From contig NC_047489.1 in the NCBI RefSeq assembly GCF_002079055.1, positions 293,686 to 357,685 on the forward strand: DNA of 64,000 bases, given 5' to 3'. The stretch comes from Saccharomyces paradoxus. Its lineage: Eukaryota > Ascomycota > Saccharomycetes > Saccharomycetales > Saccharomycetaceae. Position numbers and translations under genes: made by a program. Positions 43,213-53,800 of the stretch are shown here, in pieces. The notes under the pieces are model-generated. The model was not told the DNA's origin, did not search any database, and saw only the letters and a list, made by a program, of their open reading frames with translations. The number at the start of each line of letters is the position of its first letter. Within the stretch, counting starts at the first letter, position 1.

Positions 43213-44343
43213 CTAGTTTAATACGGCAACTAGTTTTTCACCAGAGTTCTTACCATGTTTAATGTCTTCCAGCATATGAGAGACGTCAGAAAGCCCGTTC
43301 TTATAGATCTTTACTGGAATATGGTGAATTTGCCCATCATTAATCTTCGGATTGATGAATTTGACGAATTTGGTGGCAGCTCTCCTGGCTTCTGGGTCGG
43401 CTGGCAAAATAATGTTTCCAAGTGGTACTTCGTGCCCACCTATTGAGTACAGCCTTATTATGTCAATAGTGATATTTTGCCTCCTGTTCTCCTTTTTGAC
43501 GTTTTCTTCTGTCAAGTTTTTTAATTCAATAATAGTAGCGTCCAATTTATCGGCCGCACATTCATACACTTGTTGAAGCGTATCTTGATTGGCGACACAA
43601 TCGACCAAATACGGGATGTTGTTGTACTTCTGTTTGATTTGTTCCACCACATCAATATCATGGTAATCAAATAATTCATCGGCACCATATTCTTTCAATA
43701 GTTTTTCGTGTTTCCGAGAAGCGACAACAATGATCTTGGTGAAGCCATTCAATTTATTCGCTAATTGAATGAGTAACTGGCCTACTGATGTTGCTCCACC
43801 CCATAATAAGATGGGAGCGTTTCTTTGTGGGCTGGATGGCTCCCATTCTAAGTTCAAACCTAAATTATAAGTCAACACCAAACCGGCTGTGGTCAGTGAT
43901 ACTGGGATAGTGGCTGCGCCTTCCAAAGACCTGACAGGGCCGGCAGGTAGAATATCCTCACCCAAAAATTTGAGTTCATTGGGTGATTTGTAGGCAACCG
44001 CAGTTGAAATAGCGGAATATTCAGCAAAGGCACCATTGGAAGGAAATCTTACGGAGGATCCGTGGATAAACCCATAAATATAATCACCAACAGAAAAATC
44101 TTTAGGATCAACGGCTGGGCCCAATTTAACAATTTGGCCAGCAGCGTCACATCCCAAAATAGAACCTTGGGGGCCAAGCTTGTAGTCAATGTGCGCCCAA
44201 TCAGTTGGATTACCAGCAACAGCAAGAGTCTTAATCAAAACAAATCCTTCTTCCAATTCAGGAATGGGAATGCCCTCTTTGACAACCGCTTTACTATTTT
44301 CAATGACGACGGCCTTCATGGTTTCTGGAATTGTGATTGACAT
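43213..44343 (-). CDS. YCR102C: Medium-chain dehydrogenase/reductase, YCR102C-type
   Basis: The protein has 376 residues from ATG 44343-44341. A second ATG at residue 9 (MKAVVIEN) gives 368, the S. cerevisiae YCR102C length, whereas the paralogue YNL134C has the longer start. It has a GroES-like N-terminal domain (GNPTDWAHIDY, GCDAAGQIVKLG, GDYIYGFIHG) and a Rossmann domain with the nucleotide loop WGGATSVGQLLIQLA near 180 and VASRKHEKLLKEYGADELFDY. The cysteine ligands of structural zinc are absent, so it belongs to the zinc-independent enoyl reductase/quinone oxidoreductase-like group. The substrate is unknown. S. cerevisiae has subtelomeric paralogues (YLR460C, YNL134C). The frame is intact. 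Confidence 0.92.
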   Translation of the reverse strand: MSITIPETMKAVVIENSKAVVKEGIPIPELEEGFVLIKTLAVAGNPTDWAHIDYKLGPQGSILGCDAAGQIVKLGPAVDPKDFSVGDYIYGFIHGSSVRFPSNGAFAEYSAISTAVAYKSPNELKFLGEDILPAGPVRSLEGAATIPVSLTTAGLVLTYNLGLNLEWEPSSPQRNAPILLWGGATSVGQLLIQLANKLNGFTKIIVVASRKHEKLLKEYGADELFDYHDIDVVEQIKQKYNNIPYLVDCVANQDTLQQVYECAADKLDATIIELKNLTEENVKKENRRQNITIDIIRLYSIGGHEVPLGNIILPADPEARRAATKFVKFINPKINDGQIHHIPVKIYKNGLSDVSHMLEDIKHGKNSGEKLVAVLN

Positions 44344-45459
44344 GTCTGTAGGTTATATGTAGTTGATATTCTATACCCAGCTTGCCATTTCATAGAATGT
44401 AAATTAGAAAGATCTTAAGCTAGATAAAACAGAAAAAGACTTGCCTGCTTTATAAGAACTTTTCTCAATATTTGTTGAGACACCGCTTAGTAATAACATC
44501 TCGCATGTTTGCTTTACTCTTACGAATACTACTCTCTGGGATACGGTGCGACTCTCATCATCTGTAGGGTTTTCTATGTGCTGAAAGCCTATCCCAACTG
44601 GCGGAGCCGCGCGACAACCGTAGCGGATCCGAGCCATCTTAGTCAGCTGGGACAGGAACGGCTGTCATATGAAAACCTAAAAATGCTGTCCTGGAATTTC
44701 ATGACTGCGGAAAGTTTAATACGTTCATTGTTCTCCTTTACTACCGCACTTTCTATCGTGAGAAATATTCCAACAGAATGAACAACTATTAATTGTATAG
44801 CGTGTGGCATCGCTATTTGAGCGAATTTAAAGTAAAGTGAGCTCCGGAAAACCATATTATAGCAGGGAAATGAGCCACTGAATGACGAAATTCCTTAGTC
44901 ATAATGCGACTCCTTGAACAGAAACAGAATTTAATTGAGAGTATGTGTTCCATTGCGTTAATTCAGATCCAGATATTTGAGCTCTCCCCGAGACGAAGAA
45001 TTAGCTAACGAACATACTGAAAGGCATTATTAGCACACGGTTTTTGAATAAAAACATGAAGATCGGCAGATCTCTGTTATACAGTAATATTTTATCTTTT
45101 ACTAGTTGCAACCACAGTTATATTATGGTGTATCAATATGCAAGAGGGGTTATTTCATAAAGTTTGTATGAAAAATTAATATCTTTGTCTTGTCATGAAC
45201 TTTGTTCTTCAAATTATGATCGGTTTACCAATAACAATGAATACAAGCGGTAGCTATTTATTATTTGTTTCCAGAGATCTTTGTTGATTCAGTATTGCGG
45301 TGTGTATTAAGTAGTATTTTATCTCAAAAAATAGCATGGCTACAACTATATATTGTTATTTTCATTTAAGGATGCGACGCCGTTCTCATAGATTATTGGG
45401 AAAAAGGGCTAAAGGAAGAAATCACCCAAAAGAATCGGCTAAACTGGAAAAGCCCATCA
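44344..45459. other. Spacer upstream of YCR102C-like gene
   Basis: No gene is supported. A GC-richer patch (GGCGGAGCCGCGCGACAACC) near 44600 contains CGG triplets of the kind bound by Zn2Cys6 regulators and lies about 260 bp upstream of the YCR102C-like start. The remainder is AT-rich and unassigned. Confidence 0.4.
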
Positions 45460-45716
45460 AATAATTTGACTTTAACTTCAACAAGTTGTTAAAAGATTCT
45501 ACCCCTCTCATTGAAGAAGAACCACAAGCATATTCTGTAGAAGTTGAGAAACAGCGGAAGTTAAGTCATTCTGAAAAAGCACGGAGAAATGTTAACTTGG
45601 AGAACACTCTGCTTCCTAAAAAAAGTTCACTAATTCAGGCTCACTTGGTTCTCAAGAGGGTTTTCAGTCTTTTGAATCTGCCACATCTTCTTAATTTAAA
45701 TTGTATCGTTGCGTAA
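45460..45716 (+). pseudogene. COS/DUP380-family remnant (C-terminal segment)
   Basis: An open stretch without ATG encodes DFNFNKLLKDSTPLIEEE and continues SVEVEKQRKLSHSEKARR, LENTLLPK and AHLVLKRVFSLLNLPHLL. This parallels the C-terminal third of COS proteins (KDSVPYIEE, EVEKQWKLFNTEKS, LEDAKLPK, WFLKR). A stop codon lies directly upstream. COS proteins are subtelomeric multipass membrane proteins that promote cargo sorting into multivesicular bodies. The assignment rests on motif spacing recognised by eye. Confidence 0.7.
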
Positions 45717-45796
45717 TTTTAATCTTCTATTTCATCTTCTATTTATTGGAGGCAGTTCTCTCGAAACGTTATATGATTTCCAAAACTCAAGAATTA

Positions 45797-46069
45797 AAAA
45801 TGATGAACACGAAACACAAATTGCACTTCTTATCAAGTGTTATAAAAATTTGAGGAAGCGATTCTGAGAGGTGGTATGAAATTGCAAAGAAAGTTTGGAA
45901 GAACGAAGAGTATTTCTTTGATGGAGCTGTTTGCCAAGTATTCTTTGCGCGGAACTTTCGAAACCTTTTATATTCAAAGAAATTTATGTTGTCTAGATTA
46001 TCAAACGTTGGACTATGGCCATACATTCGGGAAGCGGAATTAGCCACTACCAATGAGCCCTCAATATAG
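45797..46069 (+). pseudogene. COS/DUP380-family remnant (middle segment)
   Basis: A second eroded stretch encodes RWYEIAKKVWKNEEYFFDGA, then VCQVFFARNFRNLLYSKKF and WPYIREAEL. It resembles the COS segment around VWNTKYFFFNAMVCQEAF and the following PYIEEA. A stop (TGA) interrupts the frame near 45853, and the frame ends at TAG near 46069. Because this middle segment lies after a C-terminal segment, two decayed copies or a rearranged one must be present. Confidence 0.65.
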
Positions 46070-46956
46070 CTAAAAGTATTTAGTGGCTGCAAATTTCAAA
46101 TGGAGATATGCGCCCTCAATTAAAGCATTAAAAAGTGAAATAAAAAAAAATTAGCGTCGTCATCTGTTAGTTTTTATCTTCCTTTTCTTATTTCAAACAA
46201 AAGAACATGGTGCCTAGGTACCAAAGATTTCTCACTACACACAGCCTTGGTTTCTGTTACAGCTCCCCTCAGCATTACTTTCATCCAGACCACAACTGTA
46301 ATCCAATATACTTGTTCTCCTTTCCTTTCTTAAGTCCCTCTTAAGCTGCACGTATCTAATTTCAATAAATTTGGCTGTAGTGTACAGGGTCGTAAAACCT
46401 CTATGGCTGCATAAGACTCCCAGCACATGATCTCTTCTTCATTTTTTGGTATCGAAAAGAAACTGTATTATTTTTTCATGGAAACCGTTTGGAGCATATT
46501 AAACAAAGGCTTAGACAATAAGCTTCTGAACGAGGGTCCAAATCTCAAATCCGGATATTCTTTTTCTTGATCAAAATGGAAGCTTTACAGGCACGCGAAA
46601 AGGGTTTTTTCAAGGCACATCTCGGCACCCCTACAATTGGCATTCTCACTTCCCCCACATACGAATACACATAGGCACCATAGAACAATACCTTCGCATA
46701 AGAAATTCATGATATATGCATGCCTCGTTCAGGAACAGGCGCATCTCCATAGCCATGATGAAGATGGTGCGAAACATAAAATATGAAGGGTGTGAGGTGA
46801 TGAATGAGCATCTGTTAACGAATCGTTTAAGTAGTGATGATCGATGAAGGAATGGGTATAAATAGAGCTACTTCATCCATATGCCTTTGAGAATATACCT
46901 CTATTCCTTTCTTTCCTGTTAAGCTTATATCAGCACTAAAAAACAAAACAAATATA
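46070..46956. promoter_or_regulatory. PAU upstream region
   Basis: TCGTTCAG at 46725-46732 matches the AR1 element TCGTTYAG recognised by Upc2 in anaerobically induced DAN/TIR/PAU genes. A TATAAATA box is at about 46857-46864, roughly 95 bp before the PAU ATG. No gene is supported in the rest; a reverse frame at 46235-46426 has no recognised relative. Confidence 0.6.
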
Positions 46957-47319
46957 ATGGTCAAATTAACTTCAATCGCTGCTGGTGTCGCCGCTATCGC
47001 TGCTGGCGCCTCCGCAACCACCACTCTAGCTCAATCTGACGAAAGAGTCAACTTGGTTGAATTGGGTGTCTACGTCTCTGATATCAGAGCTCACTTGGCC
47101 CAATACTACATGTTCCAAGCCGCCCACCCAACTGAAACCTACCCAGTTGAAGTTGCTGAAGCCGTTTTCAACTACGGTGACTTCACCACCATGTTGACTG
47201 GTATTTCCCCAGACCAAGTCACCAGAATGATCACCGGTGTCCCATGGTACTCCACCAGATTAAAGCCAGCTATCTCCAAGGCTCTATCCAAAGATGGTAT
47301 CTACACTATCGCAAACTAG
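46957..47319 (+). CDS. PAU3: PAU-family seripauperin
   Basis: ATG 46957 opens 120 residues, the common PAU length. Residues 1-20 are a signal peptide ([20 protein letters not shown]). The SRP1/TIP1 domain follows, with [53 protein letters not shown] and the family ending DGIYTIAN. The Ser/Ala-rich and GPI regions of TIR/DAN relatives are absent, as in all PAUs. PAU genes are induced by anaerobiosis and wine fermentation conditions and repressed by haem. Codon use is strongly biased to preferred codons. By position it corresponds to PAU3 (YCR104W), but paralogues exchange sequence, so the exact name is uncertain. It is followed directly by the X region instead of ADH7/RDS1/AAD3. Confidence 0.9.
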   Translation: MVKLTSIAAGVAAIAAGASATTTLAQSDERVNLVELGVYVSDIRAHLAQYYMFQAAHPTETYPVEVAEAVFNYGDFTTMLTGISPDQVTRMITGVPWYSTRLKPAISKALSKDGIYTIAN

Positions 47320-47798
47320 GGACGAGTGCCTTTACGAATGAAATTTTATAGACATTGATAAGTAATGAAAAATAAAAAAAACAACTTTTTTTTGATGATA
47401 TAAATACAGTTGATTATATAAATGTATATTAATATTATAGACCTATTTGATCAATGACAGTGTTCGTGAAGCATTTCATGAATACGATAAACATAGAAAG
47501 AAACTTTTACACCACTCCAGAAAGAGAGTGGATGGTAATAAAGCTAATAGAGTATATTTAATAAACAATAATGAAATTGGCAGCGTATGACTTCGCAGCA
47601 CTTTGTACTTCCATAAAAATGAGTCGCTGATTCTTTTTTCATTTTTTGGCGCGCCGCGTCGGGCCGTATAGAATATGCGTCACTTCTAAGAACAAGATTG
47701 CAAATCAGAGCAGTGCGAGTTACAAGTCATGGTATCAGACTCTCATTTTTTGACACGTAAAATATTATGATTTCTGTGTTAGATTAGTTTTTTATGTA
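47320..47798. other. Conserved PAU-proximal subtelomeric sequence
   Basis: No gene. The part around 47640-47755 (GGCGCGCCGCGTCGGGCCGT, CACTTCTAAGAACAAGATTG, GTTACAAGTCATGGTATCAG) is recognisably like the DNA between PAU8 and the X element at the left end of S. cerevisiae chromosome I. This places the PAU gene and X element in a shared subtelomeric module. Confidence 0.6.
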
Positions 47799-48049
47799 TG
47801 TTGAATGTGATAACCCAAAAGCATGATATGGGTAATGTTTCAGTACTGTTTCAGAATTGTTTCAGTAATATTTTAGACAAGGAAAACATAGAGCAGCAAA
47901 CCTCTGATCCGACAGTACTTAAAAAACCATAGTTTCTGTGTACAAGAGTAGTACCTATGTAATTCTTACATTTACATAACATATAGAAAGGTCCAATAAA
48001 CTTACAACATTATGAAATATAAGCTAGATCGTAATTCCCTACGTCAACA
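47799..48049 (+). mobile_element. Ty5 solo LTR, complete
   Basis: It begins TGTTGAATGTGATAACCC, ends CTACGTCAACA, and is exactly 251 bp, the Ty5 LTR length. The flanks ATGTA (47794-47798) and ATATA (48050-48054) agree at 4 of 5 bases as a possible target duplication. Ty5 was first described as active in S. paradoxus and integrates into silent chromatin at telomeres and HM loci through its targeting domain and Sir4. Its place between PAU and core X fits that. Confidence 0.85.
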
Positions 48050-49339
48050 ATATATATAAAGTAGAATAGTATACAAGCAAGAACGTCCTAAAATAAAAGC
48101 TGAAAAAAAAAAAAGCCACCAAAGCACCCATCCATGCAATGGCTTAGTTAATCTTATAATGAAAAAGAACAATAGCCTCGGGCTATTTTTGACTGAAAAA
48201 ACTCTGTTGTTCGCCATTTTTAAAAAGAAGCATCCATTTTCTTTCCAATTTTCTATCCTACTCACCCGGTAAATGTAATAGTGCTTTTTCAGTTCCACCA
48301 TGCACTTCCGCCTATTAATATGATTAAATACAGCTTTAGACCAATTGAAATAGATACAGTGGCTAAAGAAGCTAGTAAGCATATTGTAAATCATATGATA
48401 TGATAATATTACAATATGGCAGTATATAAGTTTGCAGCTGTAAACACCCCTTGTGTAGCTCTAAAGACGCATGCGTGTTATTCTCCACACAAAACTTGGT
48501 TGTTCTTGTTCGTAAATACAACACCTATCATATAGGGTTGCATAAGAAAGAAGCCGTCTTATGAGTATCTAATGGAAAGATTTTTGAAATTGTTGACTTT
48601 CTAAATATCACTATCTTTTCCTTATACTTGGTTACATTATAAAACAAACTAAAGCAAAACCTAGAAGTATGGTTATACACGGTCTGTGACCTATGGGTGG
48701 TTATAATCGCTCCTTTTGTCAAAATATTCTCTCTAAACGGCTAGTACTATCAAAATATAAGGCTTTCAATAATAGGGTAACCAGTCATTACTAAGTTTAT
48801 TTGTACTCTCAGCTTACTGAACCTTTCTCATTTTCAAATAAGTATCTCCATCCCAAAGCAAGTTGAGGTTAACGTTTCTTTTCTGCAACAGTTTATACCT
48901 CTACAACTCAGGGCTTGAAGGCTATAATAACTGGGACTGGAGTCGTGCATATTCCTTCTTTAGGCTCACGCCTTTTTCGAGTTTTTGCTCCAGTATGGAG
49001 TAGTGCTTCGGGTCAAAATAATGCAAGCTTAAAGACAGGGCACATAATGATAACATTGATATAGTTAAATGAATATTTCAAATGAACATCGCATGGATGA
49101 ATCTGGTATCCTATTGACAGTAATACGAGAAGATAAGATGGTATGAGATTATATTGTATCGTCCGTGTGAGTATCTGCTGGCATAATATTATAATGTATT
49201 GAAGAGGGGGTATTAGGATGACGAGGTGGCATATAAAGTTTTATGTGATGGCGATATACGTATGGAATATTGTGGCGCGGCGTCCGTTTGAGCTTTCGGC
49301 AATATTTTATAGTACTATAGTATGACTACCGTTGATATT
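48050..49339. other. Spacer between Ty5 LTR and core X
   Basis: No gene is supported. Small reverse frames at 48044-48394 and 48528-48722 have no recognised relative. The sequence is AT-rich and unassigned until the X element. Confidence 0.45.
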
Positions 49340-49800
49340 GATTAATGGACGTACTTAGAATGGGGATATTTTGTGATTGAGTTGGTAAGATGAAGTAAGG
49401 ATATCGTAGCATATGTATTGCTATTATAGTATATATTTATATTTAGGTGATTTTAGTGGTGATTATTTGGTGATATTTATATTAGTACATATAAAATGGG
49501 TAGTGGATATTTGTTTAAAAACGTTATAAAGCATGAAGTTAAGAGTATTTATATGATAATTGAGGTTGTGTGATCAGTTATAGATATTAAAATGTGGATA
49601 ATCGTGGGTGTTATGGGTAAATGGCACAGGGTATAAACCGCTGAGGCAAGTGCCGTGTATGGTGATGTGGTGATGTATATGGTACTAATCGAGTGAGAGA
49701 TGGCCTTGGTGCAGAGTATTATGGCGGGGTAAGTTGAGAGTGAGATGTGTTCTATAGCGTCCGTGTGCATATGCGATATCGTTAAATAAATAAAAGGTGA
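49340..49800. other. Core X element
   Basis: A perfect 11/11 ARS consensus ATTTATATTTA is at 49435-49445, followed by GGTG as in S. cerevisiae core X. An exact Abf1 consensus on the minus strand, CGTGTATGGTGAT, is at 49654-49666, and the surrounding GTATAAACCGCTGAGGCAAG is also typical of core X. The outer limits are approximate. Core X is present at all S. cerevisiae ends and supports silencing and replication. Confidence 0.85.
49435..49445 (+). promoter_or_regulatory. ARS consensus sequence in core X
   Basis: ATTTATATTTA is an exact match to WTTTAYRTTTW, the ORC-binding core. Its position in core X matches the known subtelomeric origin, which fires late or passively in S. cerevisiae. Confidence 0.75.
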
Positions 49801-50281
49801 GTATGGTAGATTTAGGTATGTGGTAGTGAGAGTTGGAGGTGGTGTTGTTTGAGGGATGTGGAAGGTATAGTGGAGAGGTTGATAGTGTGGCAGGGTAAGT
49901 TACTTCTTGCATTGTTTACGTTAGATCTGTTTACATGTGGTATGTAGTGTTATAGTAAGGACGACATGGTAGATGGGGGAAGGTAGATGGATGGTAGGGT
50001 AAGTGGTAGTGAGAGTTGGATAGGAGATATTGGGAAGAGGGTAGATGGTGGTTGGGGAGTGGAGATGAATACTCGGATGATGGATGGTGGTGGTTAGGAG
50101 TGGTGGAGTGGGAGAATGGGGCAGGGCATGGGGTGGTGAGGTAAGTGCCGTGGATTGTGATGTGGGAGAGGTAGGGTAAGAGGGGGTAAGATGAGATGGG
50201 ACAGGGGAGGGTAAGATGATATGGGGATAGGATTGAGATGGAGTGAGGGTTAGTGTTAGGGTTAGGGTAGTGTTAGTGTTA
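49801..50281. repeat. X-element combinatorial repeats (STR region)
   Basis: A G-rich, degenerate region with repeated GGTAGATGG, GGGTAAG and TAGTGAGAGTTGG motifs, ending with TTAGGG-type repeats (GGGTTAGTGTTAGGGTTAGG, about 50246-50265). The repeats bind Tbf1 and can act as anti-silencing boundaries between X and Y' in S. cerevisiae. The left limit is approximate. Confidence 0.75.
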
Positions 50282-50337
50282 GTGGGTGTGGTGTGGGTGT
50301 GGGTGTGTGGGTGTGGGTGTGGGTGTGGGTGTGGTGT
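50282..50337 (+). repeat. Internal telomeric TG(1-3) tract between X and Y'
   Basis: 56 bp of irregular GTGTGG/GGGTGTG repeats, with G and T only, between the STR region and the start of the first Y'. Such short internal tracts are the normal junction of X and Y'. Confidence 0.9.
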
Positions 50338-50855
50338 ATATATATGTCACTGTATTGCATGCTGGATGGTGTTAGACAAGGCCGTAGGGACATATAGCAT
50401 CTAGGAAGTAACCTTGTACGAAAATAGGCATTATTTCCTGTTTAGGCGATTGTGACGCAGATTTTAGTCCAACGATCTAGCGTCAAGGAATTTTTTTATA
50501 GTGGGACATTGCACCAAGGAAGTAATTTGATACGTCGTTGGTGAATGGGTCTGTTTTCTTATTCGGCGGGGTAATACATTTTTGGGGGAAGTTTGTCTGT
50601 CTGACGCGCCATATGTAGGTACGCCAAAAAGGGCTCCTCTACTTCGAAGCGCGAGGTCGTATACCTAATAAGGAAATGTAATTTATAACTTTTTATTATA
50701 TTGGTCTTTTCGAGAGCGGAAGAAGTTGTAGGCTAAGCGCAGGCTAAGCGTAGGTCCATGTTTAAAGTATCCAAGAGAATATCCACGAAGCGGCTGAGCA
50801 ACGAACAGAATCCTGGTTCTCCTCGACTAAGCAGATAGTTAAGATACTGTGCACC

Positions 50856-53800
50856 ATGGAAATTGAAAACGAAAGTACGTACCGAGTACTTTATTTTTGC
50901 AGGCCGGAAATCAAGGATGAATGAGACATCCTTCTGTTTTCTATGTTGTGCTTGAAGGGGACAGACAGTCCCTTATCTTAGTGAGATTTCTTATTAACTG
51001 AATTTTCTTTGCTGCTGCTAGAGATTCTGCATCTTCTCAATAGCTTAATTATTACATTCTTAGATGATGATAAGACGGAAACTGGACAATCTTTTGTTTA
51101 TATTGATGGATTTCTTGTCAAAAAGCATAACAATCAACATACTATTGTTAATTTCGAAACTTACAAAAATAAAATGAAAGTTTCCGATAGGCGTAAGTTT
51201 GAAAAAGCAAACTTTGACGAGTTTGAGTCGGCTCTAAATAACAAAAACGACTTGGTACATTGTCCCTCAATAACTTTATTTGAATCGATCCCCACGGAAG
51301 TGCGGTCATTCTACGAAGACGAAAAGTCTGGTCTAATCAAAGTGGTAAAATTCAGAACTGGTGCAATGGATAGGAAAAGGTCTTTTGAAAAAATAGTCAT
51401 TTCCGTCATGGTCGGGAAAAATGTACAAAAGTTCCTGACGTTTGTTGAAGACGAACCAGATTTCCAGGGCGGACCAATCCCTTCAAAGTATCTTATTCCC
51501 AAGAAAATCAACTTGATGGTCTACACGTTGTTTCAAGTGCATACTTTGAAATTCAATAGAAAGGATTACGATACCCTTTCTCTTTTTTACCTCAACAGAG
51601 GATACTATAATGAGTTGAGTTTCCGTGTCCTGGAACGTTGTTACGAAACAGCAAGTGCCAGGCCGAACGACAGCTCTACGATGCGTACTTTCACCAACTT
51701 TGTTTCTGGCACACCTATTGTAAGGAATCTTCAGAAAAGCACCATAAGGAAATATGGATACAATTTGGCACCCTATATGTTTTTGTTACTACACGTAGAT
51801 GAGCTATCGATTTTTTCCGCATATCAAGCAAGTCTACCTGGTGAAAAGAAGGTCGACACAGAGCGGCTGAAGCGTGATCTATGCCCACGTAAACCCACTG
51901 AGATAAAATACTTTTCACAGATATGTAACGATATGATGAACAAAAAAGACCGATTGGGTGATATTTTGCATATTATCTTGCGAGCATGTGCGCTTAATTT
52001 TGGGGCAGGTCCCCGTGGTGGCACTGGTGACGAAGAGGATCGATCTATTACGAATGAAGAACCCATTATTCCCTCTGTGGACGAGCATGGCTTGAAAGTA
52101 TGTAAGTTGCGCAGTCCTAACACTCCACGAAGACTCAGAAAAACACTAGATGCCGTGAAAGCTTTATTGGTGTCGTCTTGTGCTTGTACCGCAAGGGATT
52201 TAGATATATTTGATGACAACAACGGCGTTGCAATGTGGAAATGGATCAAAATTCTGTACCACGAAGTAGCGCGGGAAACCACGCTGAAGGACTCTTATAG
52301 AATAACTTTGGTACCTTCTTCTGATGGTATATCAGTATGTGGAAAACTTTTTAATCGCGAGTATGTCCGCGGCTTTTACTTTGCATGCAAGGCTCAGTTC
52401 GATAACCTTTGGGGAGAGTTGAACAACTGCTTTTATATGCCTACAGTGGTTGATATTGCCGGCCTCATTTTGCGTAATCGAGAAGTTTTGTTCAGAGAGC
52501 CAAAGCGAGGAATTGACGAGTATCTGGAAAACGATTCTTTTCTTCAAATGATACCTGTTAAATATCGTGAAATTGTGCTGCCCAAGTTGAGAAGAGATAC
52601 TAACAAAATGACCGCGGCTCTTAAAAATAAAGTCACTGTTGCAATTGACGAGCTTACGGTGCCACTTATGTGGATGGTCCATTTTGCCGTAGGATACCCT
52701 TACCGTTATCCAGAGCTTCAGCTACTCGCTTTTGCCGGTCCTCAGCGCAACGTATACGTCGACGGTACAACAAGACGCATCCAACTGTACACTGATTACA
52801 ACAAGAACGGTTCATCGGAGCCTCGACTAAAGACGCTTGACGGACTCACTTCAGATTACGTGTTTTATTTTGTCACTGTGCTAAGGCAAATGCAAATATG
52901 TGCGCTTGGTAACAGTTATGACGCTTTTAATCATGATCCTTGGATGGATGTGGTGGGATTTGAGGATCCAGATCAAGTAACAAATCGAGACATTTCGAGG
53001 ATAGTTTTGTATTCCTACATGTTTCTGAATACCGCGAAGGGCTGTCTGGTTGAATACGCAACTTTTCGGCAGTACATGAGGGAACTTCCGAAGAATGCAC
53101 CTCAGAAGCTGAATTTTCGGGAGATGCGTCAGGGGTTGATTGCCCTAGGACGGCACTGCGTAGGTAGCAGATTTGAAACAGATTTGTACGAGTCGGCGAC
53201 GAGTGAACTCATGGCCAATCATTCCGTTCAAACAGGGCGAAATATTTACGGTGTGGATTCCTTTTCGTTAACTAGTGTCAGTGGGACGACCGCCACTTTA
53301 TTGCAGGAACGAGCTTCCGAGCGCTGGATTCAATGGTTAGGCCTTGAAAGCGACTACCATTATTCATTCTCTAGTACTCGGAATGCGGAAGACGTAGTGG
53401 CAGGTGAGGCGGCGAGTTCAGATCATCATCAAAAAATTTCAAGAGTAACGCGAAAAAGGCCCCGAGAGCCCAAGAGTACAAACGATATCCTCGTCGCAGG
53501 CCAGAAACTCTTTGGCAGCTCCTTTGAATTCAGGGACTTGCATCAGTTGCGCTTATGTCATGAAATATACATGGCAGACACACCCTCTGTGGCAGTACAG
53601 GCCCCACCGGGCTATGGTAAGACGGAGTTATTTCATCTCCCCTTGATAGCACTGGCGTCTAAGGGCGACGTGAAATATGTGTCGTTTCTGTTTGTACCGT
53701 ACACAGTGTTGCTTGCTAATTGCATGATCAGGTTGGGCCGATGCGGTTGCTTGAATGTGGCCCCTGTAAGAAACTTTATTGAAGAAGGTTACGATGGCGT

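Noticed and set aside
46827-47217. Reverse-strand frames opposite PAU
   Set aside because: They are opposite-strand shadows of the PAU coding sequence.
49549-49912. Reverse-strand frames in the X element
   Set aside because: They come from the repetitive G-rich X sequence; the region is explained by core X and STR repeats.
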